From Roseomonas sp. (GTDB taxonomy: Bacteria > Pseudomonadota > Alphaproteobacteria > Acetobacterales > Acetobacteraceae): a stretch of DNA of 64,000 nt. Under the pieces are notes generated by a model. It ran no database searches, was not told the origin of the DNA, and saw only the letters and a list, made by a program, of their open reading frames with translations. This document shows, piece after piece, positions 1 through 9,004 of this stretch. A program made the position numbers and the translations under genes. The number at the start of each line of letters is the position of its first letter. Within the stretch, counting starts at the first letter, position 1. The stretch is taken from contig JADCFN010000003.1 of the NCBI GenBank assembly GCA_020249505.1, positions 1-64,000 of the forward strand. The letters run 5' to 3'.

Positions 1-216
1 ACTGGCGAGGGTCCTCAAGCGCAGAAAAATGATCCAGGAGTGACGCAGAAGACATGGAGAAACCTCATCAAATCGAGGTAACCCATGAATCACATTACGC
101 CGCAATCAGGAATCCCGACCAATCTCAAGCGATTGCCCTGGTGGGGCCATAGGCAAGGGTAATAGTCACGGTTAACCTTCCTGCCACAAGAAACAGCAAA
201 ACAAGGAGGAAGCGCC
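1..216. other. Left-edge region without a recognisable gene
   Basis: Nothing can be named here. Two short frames run in from the window edge on the plus strand, with stops at 41-43 and 79-81, so the 3' end of a neighbouring gene could lie in the first 40-80 bases. The visible residues are too few to identify a family. The last part, from about 180, is the leader of the following gene and holds its strong Shine-Dalgarno AAGGAGGAA just before the ATG at 217. Confidence 0.4.
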
Positions 217-1200
217 ATGCGTCATTCTTTGCCCCGCCGGGCCCTATTGTCCCTGCCCTTGGCCACCCTGGCCGCGCCGGCCCTGGCCCAGTCCTTTCCA
301 CAGCGGAACATCACCATCATTGTTCCATCCGCCCCAGGCGGCACGTTGGATGCGCTGGCGCGCTATTTCGGCCAGGCCATGGCGCCGCTGCTGGGCCGCA
401 GTGTGGTCGTTGAAAATGTTGGTGGTGCGGGCGGTCTGATTGGCATGCAGCGCGCCGCGCGCGCGGAGGCCGACGGGCATACGCTGGTCTTCGGCAATAT
501 GGGCGTCATGGCCGTAGGCCATGTGCTGAACCCCAATGCCGGCTTCGATCCGCGGCGCGAATTGGCGCCGATTTCCATGGTGGCGGATGTGCCGATGGTT
601 TTGGCGGCTTCCCCGCGGGGGCAAATTCGCGATTTGCAAGGACTGCTGGACCATATTCGCCGCAATGGCGACAAGGCAACTTTTGGGACCGCCGGTTCAG
701 GCACCACAAGCCATCTTGCGCCCGGATACCTGCTGCACCTTGCGGGGTTGAAGGCAACGCTGGTTTCCTATCGCGGCGCTGGTCCCGCCATGATAGATTT
801 GGCGGCGGGCACTGTGGATGCCGTCATCGATCAGACCGTCACCATGATCCCCGCGCATCGCGGCGGCACGGCCATTGCGCTCGCGGTTTCCGCACCACAG
901 CGCATTCCGCAATTGCCCGATGTGCCGAGCTTTGCCGAGGCAGGCCTGCCAGGTTTTGATCTGGTAATCTGGAACGCCTTTGCCGCCCCGGCGGCAACTC
1001 CTGCCCCTGTCATCGCACGTCTTGCCGAGGCAATTGAAGGCGCTCAGCAGGACCCTGTTCTGCAGGGGCGGCTACGCGATTTAGCCAGTACGGCCCCTGC
1101 CCCTGCTGCGCGCGGCCCTGAGGCGCTTCGGCAAAGGATTGCGGCGGACATTACCAAATGGACCGAGATCATCGGCGCATCTGGCCTTAACCGGGAATAG
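217..1200 (+). CDS. Bug-family (TctC-like) tripartite tricarboxylate transporter solute-binding protein
   Basis: This is a periplasmic binding protein of the Bug family, which captures carboxylates or similar small organic molecules, sometimes for TctAB membrane partners. The N-terminus is a clear signal peptide with basic residues (RHSLPRR), a hydrophobic core and an ALAQ cleavage site near residue 25. The mature part starts with the family pattern FPQRNITIIVPSAPGG, followed by VVENVGGAGG. Its 327 residues match the family length. The start is fixed by AAGGAGGAA seven bases upstream. No TctA or TctB gene is adjacent, so it is an orphan receptor, a common state for this family. The substrate cannot be read from sequence. 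Confidence 0.93.
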   Translation: MRHSLPRRALLSLPLATLAAPALAQSFPQRNITIIVPSAPGGTLDALARYFGQAMAPLLGRSVVVENVGGAGGLIGMQRAARAEADGHTLVFGNMGVMAVGHVLNPNAGFDPRRELAPISMVADVPMVLAASPRGQIRDLQGLLDHIRRNGDKATFGTAGSGTTSHLAPGYLLHLAGLKATLVSYRGAGPAMIDLAAGTVDAVIDQTVTMIPAHRGGTAIALAVSAPQRIPQLPDVPSFAEAGLPGFDLVIWNAFAAPAATPAPVIARLAEAIEGAQQDPVLQGRLRDLASTAPAPAARGPEALRQRIAADITKWTEIIGASGLNRE

Positions 1201-1246
1201 CTTGTGACCAGAAAGGCCAATCATCTTTGGTACAAGCACAAGGTGG

Positions 1247-1274
1247 CCCCGATCGGGACTAGGCCCGATCGGGG
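1247..1274. terminator. Hairpin between convergent genes
   Basis: CCCCGATCGGG (1247-1257) and CCCGATCGGGG (1264-1274) form a perfect 11-bp inverted repeat around a 6-base loop. It lies between the convergent Bug receptor gene and the Do protease gene, where a bidirectional terminator is expected. There is no long T-run on either side, so rho-independent strength is uncertain. Confidence 0.65.
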
Positions 1275-1296
1275 GATTACGCACCACAGCGCCAAG

Positions 1297-2811
1297 TCAG
1301 CCAGGCGCATTGCCCCGAGCATTGAGCCGCAGCGGCACAAAGCGCTGCCCGCCGGCATTTTCAACCGCGAAAAGCCCAACATTACGGTTCTGCCGGCGCA
1401 GGCGCTCAATCTGTTCCTGCACTTCGGCCGGCGTCGCCACGCGCTGCTGCTGCACTTCCACAATCACATCGCCTGGGCGGAGTTCCCGTTCCGCCGCCGG
1501 CGTGCCGGGGATTACTTCCACAATCACCACACCGCGCTGTTCGGGCTTCAGGTTGAAGCGCTGGCGAAGCTCATCCGTCATGGCCGCAACCCTGAGCCCA
1601 AGCCCGGTGAGTTCCACCGGCCCCTGCCCGGGAGGAGGCGTGGCCGGTGCCCCCGCCTGGCGCTGTTCCGCCGGCAATTCGCCGAGCGTCACCGTGACGG
1701 TTTCTTCCTTGCCATCGCGCCAGATCACCACGGGAACCGAACTGCCGACATTGTTATCCGCAACAATCCTGGGCAGCGCACGCATTTCGGGTACCGGTAC
1801 GCCATTGAAGCGAATGATCACATCGCCCGAGCGGATCCCCGCCTTGGCCGCCGGGCCATCGGCTTGCGCATTCGCGATCAGCGCACCGCGCGTGCCAGCG
1901 GGCAGGCGCAGCGCCTCGGCAATGTCATCCGTCACACTTTGGATATTCACGCCAATCCAGCCACGCCGCACGCGCCCCGCATCACGTAGCTGCGCCACAA
2001 CCCGCGTTGCCAAATTGGACGGGATCGCAAAACCAAGCCCGGCCGAAACCCCACTCGGCGAGACAATGGCGGTATTGATGCCAATCACCTGGCCGCGCAT
2101 GTTGAATAGCGGCCCGCCGGAATTGCCCGAATTGATCGAAGCATCTGTCTGGATGAAATCATCATAAAGCCCCTGGCCGATATTGCGCCCGCGGGCCGAG
2201 ACAATCCCCGCCGTGACGGTCCCGCCAAAGCCGAAGGGATTGCCAATGGCAATCACCCAATCGCCCACTTCCGATTGATCCGAATTGCCAAACGCAACGG
2301 CAGCCAAAGGCTTGTCATGCTTGATGCGCAGCACTGCGATATCGGTGCGCGGATCGGTGCCCACCAATTCGGCGCGAATGCTGGTGTTGTCCTGCAGGAT
2401 CACATTGATCTCGTCAGCGCCATCAATCACGTGGTTATTCGTGACCACAATGCCTTCCTGCGCATCAATGATGAAGCCAGACCCAAGCGATTGCGCGCGG
2501 CGCTGGCGCTGCTGCGGTGCTTCACCCTGGCCTTGGCCGGGGGGGCGGTTACGATTGAAGAAATCGCGAAAAAATTCCTCAAAGGGGCTACCCGGGGGCA
2601 GCTGCGGCATTTCCGGCGCATTCGGGCGCCCAGCGCGCGGCGTGACATTCTTGGAGGTGGAGATATTCACCACCGCCGGCAGCAACTCCCGCGCAAGCGG
2701 CGCAAAGCTTTCCGGTGCGCGCTGCTGCGCCTGGGCCGGTGTTATCAGCGGCAGGGGGGCAAGCGGCGCCAGGGCCATGGCACCGGCAAGGGCAAGATGG
2801 GCGATACGCAA
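1297..2811 (-). CDS. degP: Do family periplasmic serine protease (DegP/DegQ/HtrA)
   Basis: This is a periplasmic trypsin-like protease/chaperone that degrades or holds misfolded envelope proteins. Residues 1-29 are a signal peptide ending in AQA. The protease domain shows the triad His127 (NNHVIDGAD), Asp157 (RTDIAVL) and Ser231 (GNSGGPL). Two PDZ domains follow, around 275-375 and 400-490. The 504-residue length is typical. A TTG start is chosen because AGGAG lies seven bases upstream (2819-2823) and the next ATG would cut into the signal peptide. It is the last gene of the hflK-hflC-DUF2065 group, 104 bases after DUF2065, a conserved alphaproteobacterial arrangement for membrane protein quality control. 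Confidence 0.95.
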   Translation of the reverse strand: MRIAHLALAGAMALAPLAPLPLITPAQAQQRAPESFAPLARELLPAVVNISTSKNVTPRAGRPNAPEMPQLPPGSPFEEFFRDFFNRNRPPGQGQGEAPQQRQRRAQSLGSGFIIDAQEGIVVTNNHVIDGADEINVILQDNTSIRAELVGTDPRTDIAVLRIKHDKPLAAVAFGNSDQSEVGDWVIAIGNPFGFGGTVTAGIVSARGRNIGQGLYDDFIQTDASINSGNSGGPLFNMRGQVIGINTAIVSPSGVSAGLGFAIPSNLATRVVAQLRDAGRVRRGWIGVNIQSVTDDIAEALRLPAGTRGALIANAQADGPAAKAGIRSGDVIIRFNGVPVPEMRALPRIVADNNVGSSVPVVIWRDGKEETVTVTLGELPAEQRQAGAPATPPPGQGPVELTGLGLRVAAMTDELRQRFNLKPEQRGVVIVEVIPGTPAAERELRPGDVIVEVQQQRVATPAEVQEQIERLRRQNRNVGLFAVENAGGQRFVPLRLNARGNAPG

Positions 2812-2915
2812 GGAAGCTCTCCTCGGGGAATACGTCGTTCAGTCTAGCAGATTGGCGGTATTGACGCGAATTTAAGGGATCGCGCGGCAACGAAGTGCGA
2901 CAAAAAGCGACAGCG

Positions 2916-3110
2916 TCACAAAAGCTTGAGCAGCCAAGCAAGGCCAATCCCGCCCACCGCAGCGACCAGCCCGCCAATTCTGAGCCGCGCCTCGGGCGTT
3001 TCAGCCAGGCTTGCCAATATCCGGCGCATGAAGCCGGGGGCGATGGCGTAGGCCAAGCCCTCCAGGGCCAGCACAACGGCTATGCCCTGGAGCAGCGCGG
3101 TAAAGCTCAC
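2916..3110 (-). CDS. DUF2065 small membrane protein (YjeT-like)
   Basis: This 64-residue protein is made of two hydrophobic segments (about 5-25 and 42-62) joined by a short basic stretch (FMRRILASLAETPEARLR). Length, layout and position directly after hflC match the DUF2065/YjeT family of inner-membrane proteins, whose function is unknown. It begins with GTG and overlaps the hflC stop by four bases (GTGA), so it is translationally coupled to HflC. Confidence 0.88.
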   Translation of the reverse strand: MSFTALLQGIAVVLALEGLAYAIAPGFMRRILASLAETPEARLRIGGLVAAVGGIGLAWLLKLL

Positions 3111-3994
3111 CTTGGCGCAGGTGCCGGAAGGCTATTCGGGCTTTCGCGGAAGTAGCGGAAGAATTCCGAATCCGGCGTCAGCACCAGCCGCGTATCACCT
3201 TCGGCAAAGGCTTCACGATAGGCCTGCATGGTGCGCCAGAATTGGAAGAAGGCCGGGTCGCGCTGGAAGGCTTCCGCGAAGATGCGGATCGCTTCCTGTT
3301 CGCCCTGACCGCGCAGGATATCAGCCTGCGCCTGGGCTTCCGCGATCAACACGGTGCGTTCACGCTCAGCACTTGCGCGCACACGCTGCGCCACTTCCGC
3401 ACCTTCAGCGCGGGCTTCGCGCGCCACGCGTTCACGTTCGGATTGCATGCGTGACAGGATGGCTTGCGTGTTTTCGCCCGGCAGATCAGCACGGCGAATG
3501 CGCACATCTTCCACGGCTATGCCGAATTGGCGGGCTTCCTCATTCACCTGACGGCGGATTTCACCCATGATTCGCGTGCGATCCGCCGATAGCACCGAAA
3601 GCAGCGGTTCATTGCCCAAAACGCGACGCAAGGATGAGGTGACGATGGAATTAAGCCGGGCGCGAATGCCCGCTTCGGTCGCGCCCACCGTCTGGAAGAA
3701 GCGCAGCGGATCAGTGATGCGATAGCGCGTGAAGCTATCCACAATCAGTCGGCGCTGATCACCCAGAATGACTTCCTCGCCCGGTGCGTCGAAATCAAGC
3801 AGACGCCGGTCAAAGGTGATCACCGACTCGATAACAGGTATCTTTAGATACAGCCCAGGATGCTGGATAACCCGAACCGGTTCGCCAAGCCGAGTGATCA
3901 GTACCTGCTGCGTCTGATGCACCGTGAACAGCGTGGAAGCCGCGGCGAGAATCGCCACTGCCAATACGCCAAGCAGAATGATTGAGCGGTTCAT
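3107..3994 (-). CDS. hflC: Protease modulator HflC (SPFH/band-7 protein)
   Basis: HflC forms the HflKC complex that encloses and modulates the FtsH protease in the inner membrane. An N-terminal anchor (about residues 5-23) is followed by the SPFH domain (VHQTQQVLITRLGEPVRV, then IPVIESVITFDRRLLDFDAP). The C-terminal helical region is rich in Arg/Glu/Ala (REARAEGAEVAQRVRASAERER), as usual for HflC. Length is 295 residues, typical. Start and stop overlap the neighbouring genes by four bases each, giving one tightly coupled operon hflK-hflC-DUF2065. Confidence 0.96.
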   Translation of the reverse strand: MNRSIILLGVLAVAILAAASTLFTVHQTQQVLITRLGEPVRVIQHPGLYLKIPVIESVITFDRRLLDFDAPGEEVILGDQRRLIVDSFTRYRITDPLRFFQTVGATEAGIRARLNSIVTSSLRRVLGNEPLLSVLSADRTRIMGEIRRQVNEEARQFGIAVEDVRIRRADLPGENTQAILSRMQSERERVAREARAEGAEVAQRVRASAERERTVLIAEAQAQADILRGQGEQEAIRIFAEAFQRDPAFFQFWRTMQAYREAFAEGDTRLVLTPDSEFFRYFRESPNSLPAPAPR

Positions 3995-5220
3995 CGCGGC
4001 GCCCCCGTACGGTTTTGTAATATGGGCGCGGCGGCGGCTCCCGGTGGTAGCGGCGCGGGCCGCTGCTGCGGCACGGCGGCAGGCGGCTGACGCGCGCCGC
4101 CGGTTTCACCTAATTGCAGGAAGGGCACCACGCCCTGCAAGCGGTCATCCACAATGACCTTGGGGTTGCGGCGGAGGATTTCTTCCATGGTTTCCAGATA
4201 CATCCGGCGCGTGGTCACATCGCGCGCCAATTCATAAGCGGAAAGCACGGATAGGAAGCGGGCACTTTCACCGCCGGCACGCGCCACCTGGCTTTCGCGG
4301 AAGCCCTGGGCCTCCTGGCTCATGCGTTCAGCCTCACCACGGGCGCGGGGAATGATGTCATTGCGGAAGCTTTCGGCTTCATTGCGCAAACGCTCACGGT
4401 CCGCATTGGCGCGCTGCACATCGCGGAAGGCGTCAACCACCTGGGCTGGCGGGTCCACCTTCTGCAATTGCACCTGCGTGATTTCGATGCCAGCCTTGTA
4501 TTGGTCCATGATCACCTGGGCACCGCGGCGTACTTCCTGTTCGATCTGGGCGCGCGCTTCGGTCAGCGCAGGCTGGATCGCGGTGCGCCCGATCACTTCG
4601 CGCATCACGCTCTCAGCCGCGGTTTTCACCGTGCTTTCTGGGTTGCGTGTGTTGAACAGGAATTCACCCGCATCGCGGATACGCCAAAAGACGGCGACAT
4701 CAATGTCAATGATATTCTCATCGCCCGTCAGCATCAGGCTTTCTTCGAGCACATCGCGCGCTGCCATCACGCGCCCACCCGTTATGCCGCCATCCTGTGC
4801 GCCGACAAAGCCGATATCCACGCGGTTGATGCGCGTGACGCGCGGCGTGGTGTGGCTTTCGATTGGCCAAGGCAGCCGGTAATCCCAGCCCGGCGGCGAG
4901 GTGCGGCTGAACGCACCGAAGCGCATTATGATCCCCTGCTCGTCGGGCTGGACGCGGAAAAAGCCGGAAGCTCCCCAGCCAAGTAACAGCACAATACCAA
5001 TCAGGGCGAAAAGCTTGCCGCCGCCCGCACCGCCGCTTGGCAGCACACGGCGAATGGCGTCCTGCGCCTGCCTGATCGCATCATCAATGTCGGGGCCACG
5101 GCCACCCTGGCCGCCACCACCGCCACCGCCACCGCCACCCGAAGGCGGCTGGCCCCAAGGGCCCTGCGGGCGCGGATTGCCCCAGGGGCTTTGACCGCCA
5201 CTATTGTTATTCCAGGGCAT
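3991..5220 (-). CDS. hflK: FtsH protease activity modulator HflK
   Basis: HflK partners HflC around FtsH. The N-terminal 50 residues are cytoplasmic, rich in Gly/Pro/Gln (WNNNSGGQSPWGNPRPQG, then a run of glycines), as is usual for HflK. One membrane helix follows (FALIGIVLLLGWGASGFF) and then the SPFH domain (VQPDEQGIIMRFG). The C-terminus is Pro/Ala-rich. I chose the ATG at 5220 (409 residues), which has GGAGG upstream. An upstream TTG at 5241 would overlap that ribosome site. It is the first gene of the operon and is divergent from the Mrp gene. Confidence 0.95.
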   Translation of the reverse strand: MPWNNNSGGQSPWGNPRPQGPWGQPPSGGGGGGGGGGQGGRGPDIDDAIRQAQDAIRRVLPSGGAGGGKLFALIGIVLLLGWGASGFFRVQPDEQGIIMRFGAFSRTSPPGWDYRLPWPIESHTTPRVTRINRVDIGFVGAQDGGITGGRVMAARDVLEESLMLTGDENIIDIDVAVFWRIRDAGEFLFNTRNPESTVKTAAESVMREVIGRTAIQPALTEARAQIEQEVRRGAQVIMDQYKAGIEITQVQLQKVDPPAQVVDAFRDVQRANADRERLRNEAESFRNDIIPRARGEAERMSQEAQGFRESQVARAGGESARFLSVLSAYELARDVTTRRMYLETMEEILRRNPKVIVDDRLQGVVPFLQLGETGGARQPPAAVPQQRPAPLPPGAAAAPILQNRTGAPR

Positions 5221-5397
5221 GAAAGGCGTGGCCTCCAGCAAATGAACGTCAAAAACGAAAGGCCCAAAACAGGGCGGGATGCTTCAAGCGGGAAGCCAAC
5301 CCCCATATAGAGGCGAGCGACCTTCCCGAAAAGCAGCTAACAGCGCTGTAATGCCGGGTTGGGCGGATATTGACCATGGGTAGGGGCTTTTCAAGCG

Positions 5398-6501
5398 ATG
5401 GCGGATGATTTGGCGGCAGCGGTGACAAAAGCGCTGGCAGCGGTGAAGGACCCGGCTTCGGGTCAGGATGTGGTAGCGGCTGGCATGGTGCAGGGCCTGG
5501 TGGTGCGCGATGGCATGGTCCATTTCGCCCTGCAGGTCGCGCGGGAAGCCGCCGCCAGCATGGAACCGGTGCGCGCCGCGGCCGAAGCCGCCGCCCGCGC
5601 CGTACCGGGGGTGATCTCGGCCACCGCCGTGCTGACCGCGCATCGCGCCGAAGCCGCACCCGCCGCCCGCCCGGCCGCCCCGCGCGGCCCGGCAACCCCA
5701 GGGCCCATGCTGCTTGCCGATGTCAGGGCGATCATCGCGGTTGCCTCCGGCAAGGGGGGCGTGGGCAAATCCACCACTGCGGTCAATCTGGCGGTCGCCC
5801 TGGCCGCTGATGGCCTCAAAGTTGGGCTTTTGGATGCGGATATTTACGGGCCATCCCTGCCGCAAATGCTCGGCACCCGCGAAAGGCCGCGGTCAGAGGG
5901 CCAGCGCATCATCCCGCTCAGCCGCTGGGGGCTGAAGGCCATGTCCATCGGCTTCCTGGTTGAGGAAGAAACACCGATGATCTGGCGCGGCCCCATGGTG
6001 ATGGGCGCGTTGGAGCAAATGATGGGGCAAGTGGCCTGGGGCCCCTTGGATGTGATGATTGTGGATATGCCGCCGGGGACGGGTGACGCGCAGCTGACCA
6101 TGTCTCAGCGTGTGCCCTTGGCGGGGGCGGTGATTGTCTCCACGCCGCAGGATGTGGCGCTGCTGGATGCCCGGCGTGGCGTGCGGATGTTTGAAAAAGT
6201 CAATGTCCCAGTGCTGGGGCTGATTGAGAATATGTCCTTCTTCTGCTGCCCCAATTGCGGCCATCGCGCCGATATCTTCAGCCATGGCGGCGCGCGGCGG
6301 GAAGCGGAGAGGCTGGGGGTGGAATTCCTGGGCGAATTGCCGCTGAAGCTTGAAATCCGCGAATTGGCCGATGCCGGTACGCCGATTGTAATGGCGCGGC
6401 CTGATTCGGATGAGGCGCAAACCTATCGCCGCATCGCGCGGCGCGTTTGGGAAAAGGCGGCGGCGAGGGCAGATGCAGCGCCGAAGATTGTGATGGAGTG
6501 A
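5398..6501 (+). CDS. apbC: Mrp/NBP35-family iron-sulfur cluster carrier ATPase (ApbC)
   Basis: This cytosolic P-loop ATPase carries and delivers Fe-S clusters. Residues 1-80 form a MIP18/DUF59-like domain. The deviant Walker A is GKGGVGKST (118-126), Walker B-like residues are in VDMPPGTGD, and the cluster-binding CxxC is Cys284-Cys287 (CCPNCGH). The linker at about 85-105 is Ala/Pro-rich. Length (367) fits alphaproteobacterial Mrp. No strong Shine-Dalgarno is visible before the ATG at 5398. It is divergent from hflK across about 180 bases. Confidence 0.95.
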   Translation: MADDLAAAVTKALAAVKDPASGQDVVAAGMVQGLVVRDGMVHFALQVAREAAASMEPVRAAAEAAARAVPGVISATAVLTAHRAEAAPAARPAAPRGPATPGPMLLADVRAIIAVASGKGGVGKSTTAVNLAVALAADGLKVGLLDADIYGPSLPQMLGTRERPRSEGQRIIPLSRWGLKAMSIGFLVEEETPMIWRGPMVMGALEQMMGQVAWGPLDVMIVDMPPGTGDAQLTMSQRVPLAGAVIVSTPQDVALLDARRGVRMFEKVNVPVLGLIENMSFFCCPNCGHRADIFSHGGARREAERLGVEFLGELPLKLEIRELADAGTPIVMARPDSDEAQTYRRIARRVWEKAAARADAAPKIVME

Positions 6502-6507
6502 GGGGGC

Positions 6508-6759
6508 CTAACGCCGCTTCAGCGTCATTCGCCCCAGCGCAAAGCCGCTAATAAATGCCGCCATCACCATGGCGGCGACTTCGCCCATCAGCGCATTCGC
6601 CAGCGGCAGGCCGATCAACGTCGCGAGTACAAAGGCAATGATGAAGCCAAAGCGCTGACGCCACCCGGCGGCAGGGGCCTTGGCTTTCCGCCCCAAGGGT
6701 CGCGTCTGCCCGCCTGAATGTACCTGACGCGCCACGCCGCGTCCGCGCGCATCGGACAT
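6508..6759 (-). CDS. Small two-helix membrane protein, unknown function
   Basis: This 83-residue product has a basic, Gly/Arg-rich N-terminus (about 1-33), then two hydrophobic segments (FGFIIAFVLATLIGLPLANAL and VAAMVMAAFISGFALG) and a basic tail. It starts four bases after the thyX stop on the same strand, so it is probably co-transcribed with and translated after ThyX. I do not recognise a family. The positive-inside pattern suggests both termini are cytoplasmic. Confidence 0.65.
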   Translation of the reverse strand: MSDARGRGVARQVHSGGQTRPLGRKAKAPAAGWRQRFGFIIAFVLATLIGLPLANALMGEVAAMVMAAFISGFALGRMTLKRR

Positions 6760-6763
6760 GGGG

Positions 6764-7702
6764 TCAGATCTTTTGCCCCAGCATATCCATCATTTCCCGC
6801 CATTCGCGCTTGGAAAGCCCGCTGGTTTCCTGCGTCACGGCTTCCCCGGCCAACATGCGGCGCAGGATCGCGATCATTTGTGCGGAAAGTGTCACCGCGC
6901 CCATGCGGTAATCGCGGAAGGCTTCAAAGGCCATGGGCACCCAGGCCTCAACGGTTTTCAGCATGGCATCTGCATAAACGCGAATTTCATATTGCGCATG
7001 GGCATCGGCGCGGAGTGACAGGAAATGCAGCAGATTGTGCAAATCCGTCTTCCAATACCATTGCGTATAGGCATTGAGCGTCAGATTCATCCGCGCCAAT
7101 TCACGCGCGAGCCCTTGGCGGCTTTCATCACGCGCAGCACCTTCATCATCCTCGTTCAGCATTTCAAGGTAGTGATCGTAATTGCGCGTGGCGTCTTCGC
7201 GCAGCAGATCCAGCACGCGTGCGGCTTCAGCACCTTCAAGCACATCGCCGCGCCCCTGGCGGTTGCTGGCGGATTGCGCGGCCAGGTTTTCCGGCGCGGG
7301 GATGTAGAATTCGCGGTCCAGGATGGAATAGCGTGCGGAATACTCATTCACATTGGCAGTGCGGTGCCGGATCCATTGCCGCGCAATAAAGATCGGCAGC
7401 TTCACATGGTATTTGATTTCGCACATCTCAAAGGGCGTGCTGTGGCGATGGCGCATCAGGTAACGGATCAGGCCGCGATCCTCATTCGCTGCGCGGGTGC
7501 CGCGGCCATAGGATACGCGCGCCGCCTGCACAATGGCGGCGTCATCGCCCATATAGTCAATCACGCGGACAAAGCCGTGATCCAATACGGGGAGCGCCTC
7601 ATACAGCATGGCCTCCAGCGCCGGCACGCTTGGGCGGCGCGTCGGCGCCTCATTCGCGCGCGCGGCTGCGATTTCCTGCTGCTGGGCATCGGTAAGCGCC
7701 AT
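6764..7702 (-). CDS. thyX: Flavin-dependent thymidylate synthase ThyX
   Basis: ThyX makes dTMP from dUMP using methylene-tetrahydrofolate and reduced FAD, for DNA synthesis. The family signature RHRx7S is present as [11 protein letters not shown] (residues 112-122), followed by the conserved ARYS. I chose the ATG at 7702 (312 residues). A TTG at 7759 would add a poorly conserved N-terminal stretch. It is divergent from the M20 gene and followed at once by a small membrane protein gene. ThyX implies that the organism may lack classical ThyA; that cannot be checked within the window. Confidence 0.95.
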   Translation of the reverse strand: MALTDAQQQEIAAARANEAPTRRPSVPALEAMLYEALPVLDHGFVRVIDYMGDDAAIVQAARVSYGRGTRAANEDRGLIRYLMRHRHSTPFEMCEIKYHVKLPIFIARQWIRHRTANVNEYSARYSILDREFYIPAPENLAAQSASNRQGRGDVLEGAEAARVLDLLREDATRNYDHYLEMLNEDDEGAARDESRQGLARELARMNLTLNAYTQWYWKTDLHNLLHFLSLRADAHAQYEIRVYADAMLKTVEAWVPMAFEAFRDYRMGAVTLSAQMIAILRRMLAGEAVTQETSGLSKREWREMMDMLGQKI

Positions 7703-7830
7703 GGTGAGACTCGCCTGTTGGAACCCTTTGGCGGTAGCGGCGGGGGCGGGGCGGGTCAAGCGCTCAGGTGCTTCCGCCCCGCGTCACTTCGGGGCAGGAT
7801 GGAGGGGAAACCAAGCTCCCGGAGCCACTG

Positions 7831-8991
7831 ATGTCCCCCATCGAAGCCATCCGCCGCCACCAGGCCGAACTCACTGCCTTCCGGCGCGACCTGCATGCCC
7901 ATCCGGAACTCGGCATGGCGGAATTCCGCACGGCGGAGAAAGTGGCGACCGCGCTGGAGGCTTTGGGGATAGAAGTCCATCGCGGCGTGGGCGGCACGGG
8001 GGTGGTTGGTGTGCTCCGCAATGGTTCCGGCAATCGCGCTATTGGGCTGCGCGCCGATATGGATGCGCTGCCGATGGATGAACTGACAGACCTGCCCTTC
8101 CGCAGCACGGTGAAGGGGGCGATGCATGCCTGCGGGCATGATGGGCACACCACCATGCTGCTGGGGGCCGCGAAATACCTGGCCGAGACCCGCAATTTCG
8201 ATGGCATTGTCCATTTCATCTTCCAGCCAGGCGAAGAAGGCTGCGGCGGTGCGCTCGCCATGCTGGAAGATGGGCTGTTTGAGCGTTTTCCGTGTGACGC
8301 GATTTACGGCATGCATAACCGCCCTAATATGCCGCTTGGCCAATATGCGATTAACAGCGGCCCAACCATGGCGGGCGGTGCGTTTTTTGACATCACCATC
8401 ACCGGCAAGGGCGCCCATGGCGCGCGGCCGGAAGCTTCCGTTGATCCCGTACTGGCCGCCTGCCATGTCACGGCGGCGCTGCAATCCATTGTCTCACGCA
8501 ATCTGTCGCCGCGCGATGTGGCGGTGATCAGCGTAACCAAGGTGGTGGGCGGCGAAGCCTATAACATCATTCCTGAAACCGCCGTGATTTCCGGCACGGC
8601 ACGCTTCTTTTCGCGCGATGTCGGCCAGCAGATCGAAGAAGGGCTGAAGCGCGTGGCGGCAGGTGTCGCGGCCGGTTTTGGTGCCTCGGCCAGCGTGGAT
8701 TACCGGCTGATCTTTGCCCCCACCATCAATGCGCCGGAACAGACCGAAGCCCTGGCCGCCGCAGCGGCGGAACTGGTCGGCGAAGACAAGGTGGCGCGCG
8801 ACAAGCCGCCCGCCATGGCGTCTGAGGATTTTTCCTTCATGTTGGAACGCGTACCCGGCGCCTATATCAATTTCGGCATTGGCGATGGCGCTGAGGTGCA
8901 TAACCCGCGCTACCAATTCAATGATGAGGCCATCCCCTATGGCGCGGCGCTTTATGCGCGTGTGGTGGAAAAGGGCTTGCCGGGGGCGTAG
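7831..8991 (+). CDS. M20 family metallo-amidohydrolase (hippurate hydrolase/N-acyl-amino acid type)
   Basis: This is a cytosolic di-metal hydrolase that cleaves N-acyl groups from amino acids or related amides. Metal and catalytic motifs are visible: GLRADMDALP, then Cys101 and His103 in MHACGHDGH, Glu135-Glu136 in PGEEG, His in YGMHN and His in EVHNPRYQFND near the C-terminus. The Cys-containing HACGHDGH form is that of the HipO/AmaA/IAA-hydrolase subfamily. The start at 7831 (386 residues) has GGAG six bases upstream. The exact substrate is unknown. A short hairpin overlaps its stop codon. Confidence 0.92.
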   Translation: MSPIEAIRRHQAELTAFRRDLHAHPELGMAEFRTAEKVATALEALGIEVHRGVGGTGVVGVLRNGSGNRAIGLRADMDALPMDELTDLPFRSTVKGAMHACGHDGHTTMLLGAAKYLAETRNFDGIVHFIFQPGEEGCGGALAMLEDGLFERFPCDAIYGMHNRPNMPLGQYAINSGPTMAGGAFFDITITGKGAHGARPEASVDPVLAACHVTAALQSIVSRNLSPRDVAVISVTKVVGGEAYNIIPETAVISGTARFFSRDVGQQIEEGLKRVAAGVAAGFGASASVDYRLIFAPTINAPEQTEALAAAAAELVGEDKVARDKPPAMASEDFSFMLERVPGAYINFGIGDGAEVHNPRYQFNDEAIPYGAALYARVVEKGLPGA

Positions 8992-8997
8992 GCCCCC
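8982..8997 (+). terminator. Short GC hairpin at the end of the M20 gene
   Basis: GGGGGC (8982-8987) and GCCCCC (8992-8997) pair around a four-base loop that contains the M20 stop codon. It lies just before the tmRNA gene, so it may end the M20 transcript or mark a processing point. No T-run follows. Confidence 0.4.
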
Positions 8998-9004
8998 CTC
9001 GAAA

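Noticed and set aside
1-81. Possible gene tail at the left edge (stops at 41-43 or 79-81)
   Set aside because: Two frames are equally possible and the visible 13-26 residues match no known C-terminus.
1204-1989. 261-codon plus-strand frame covering the 3' part of the Do protease gene
   Set aside because: No ribosome site, overlaps the PDZ-coding region on the other strand and starts within the terminator hairpin.
5095-5160. Short GCC/CCA repeat run as a microsatellite or repeat element
   Set aside because: It encodes the Gly-rich linker of HflK, a normal feature of that protein.
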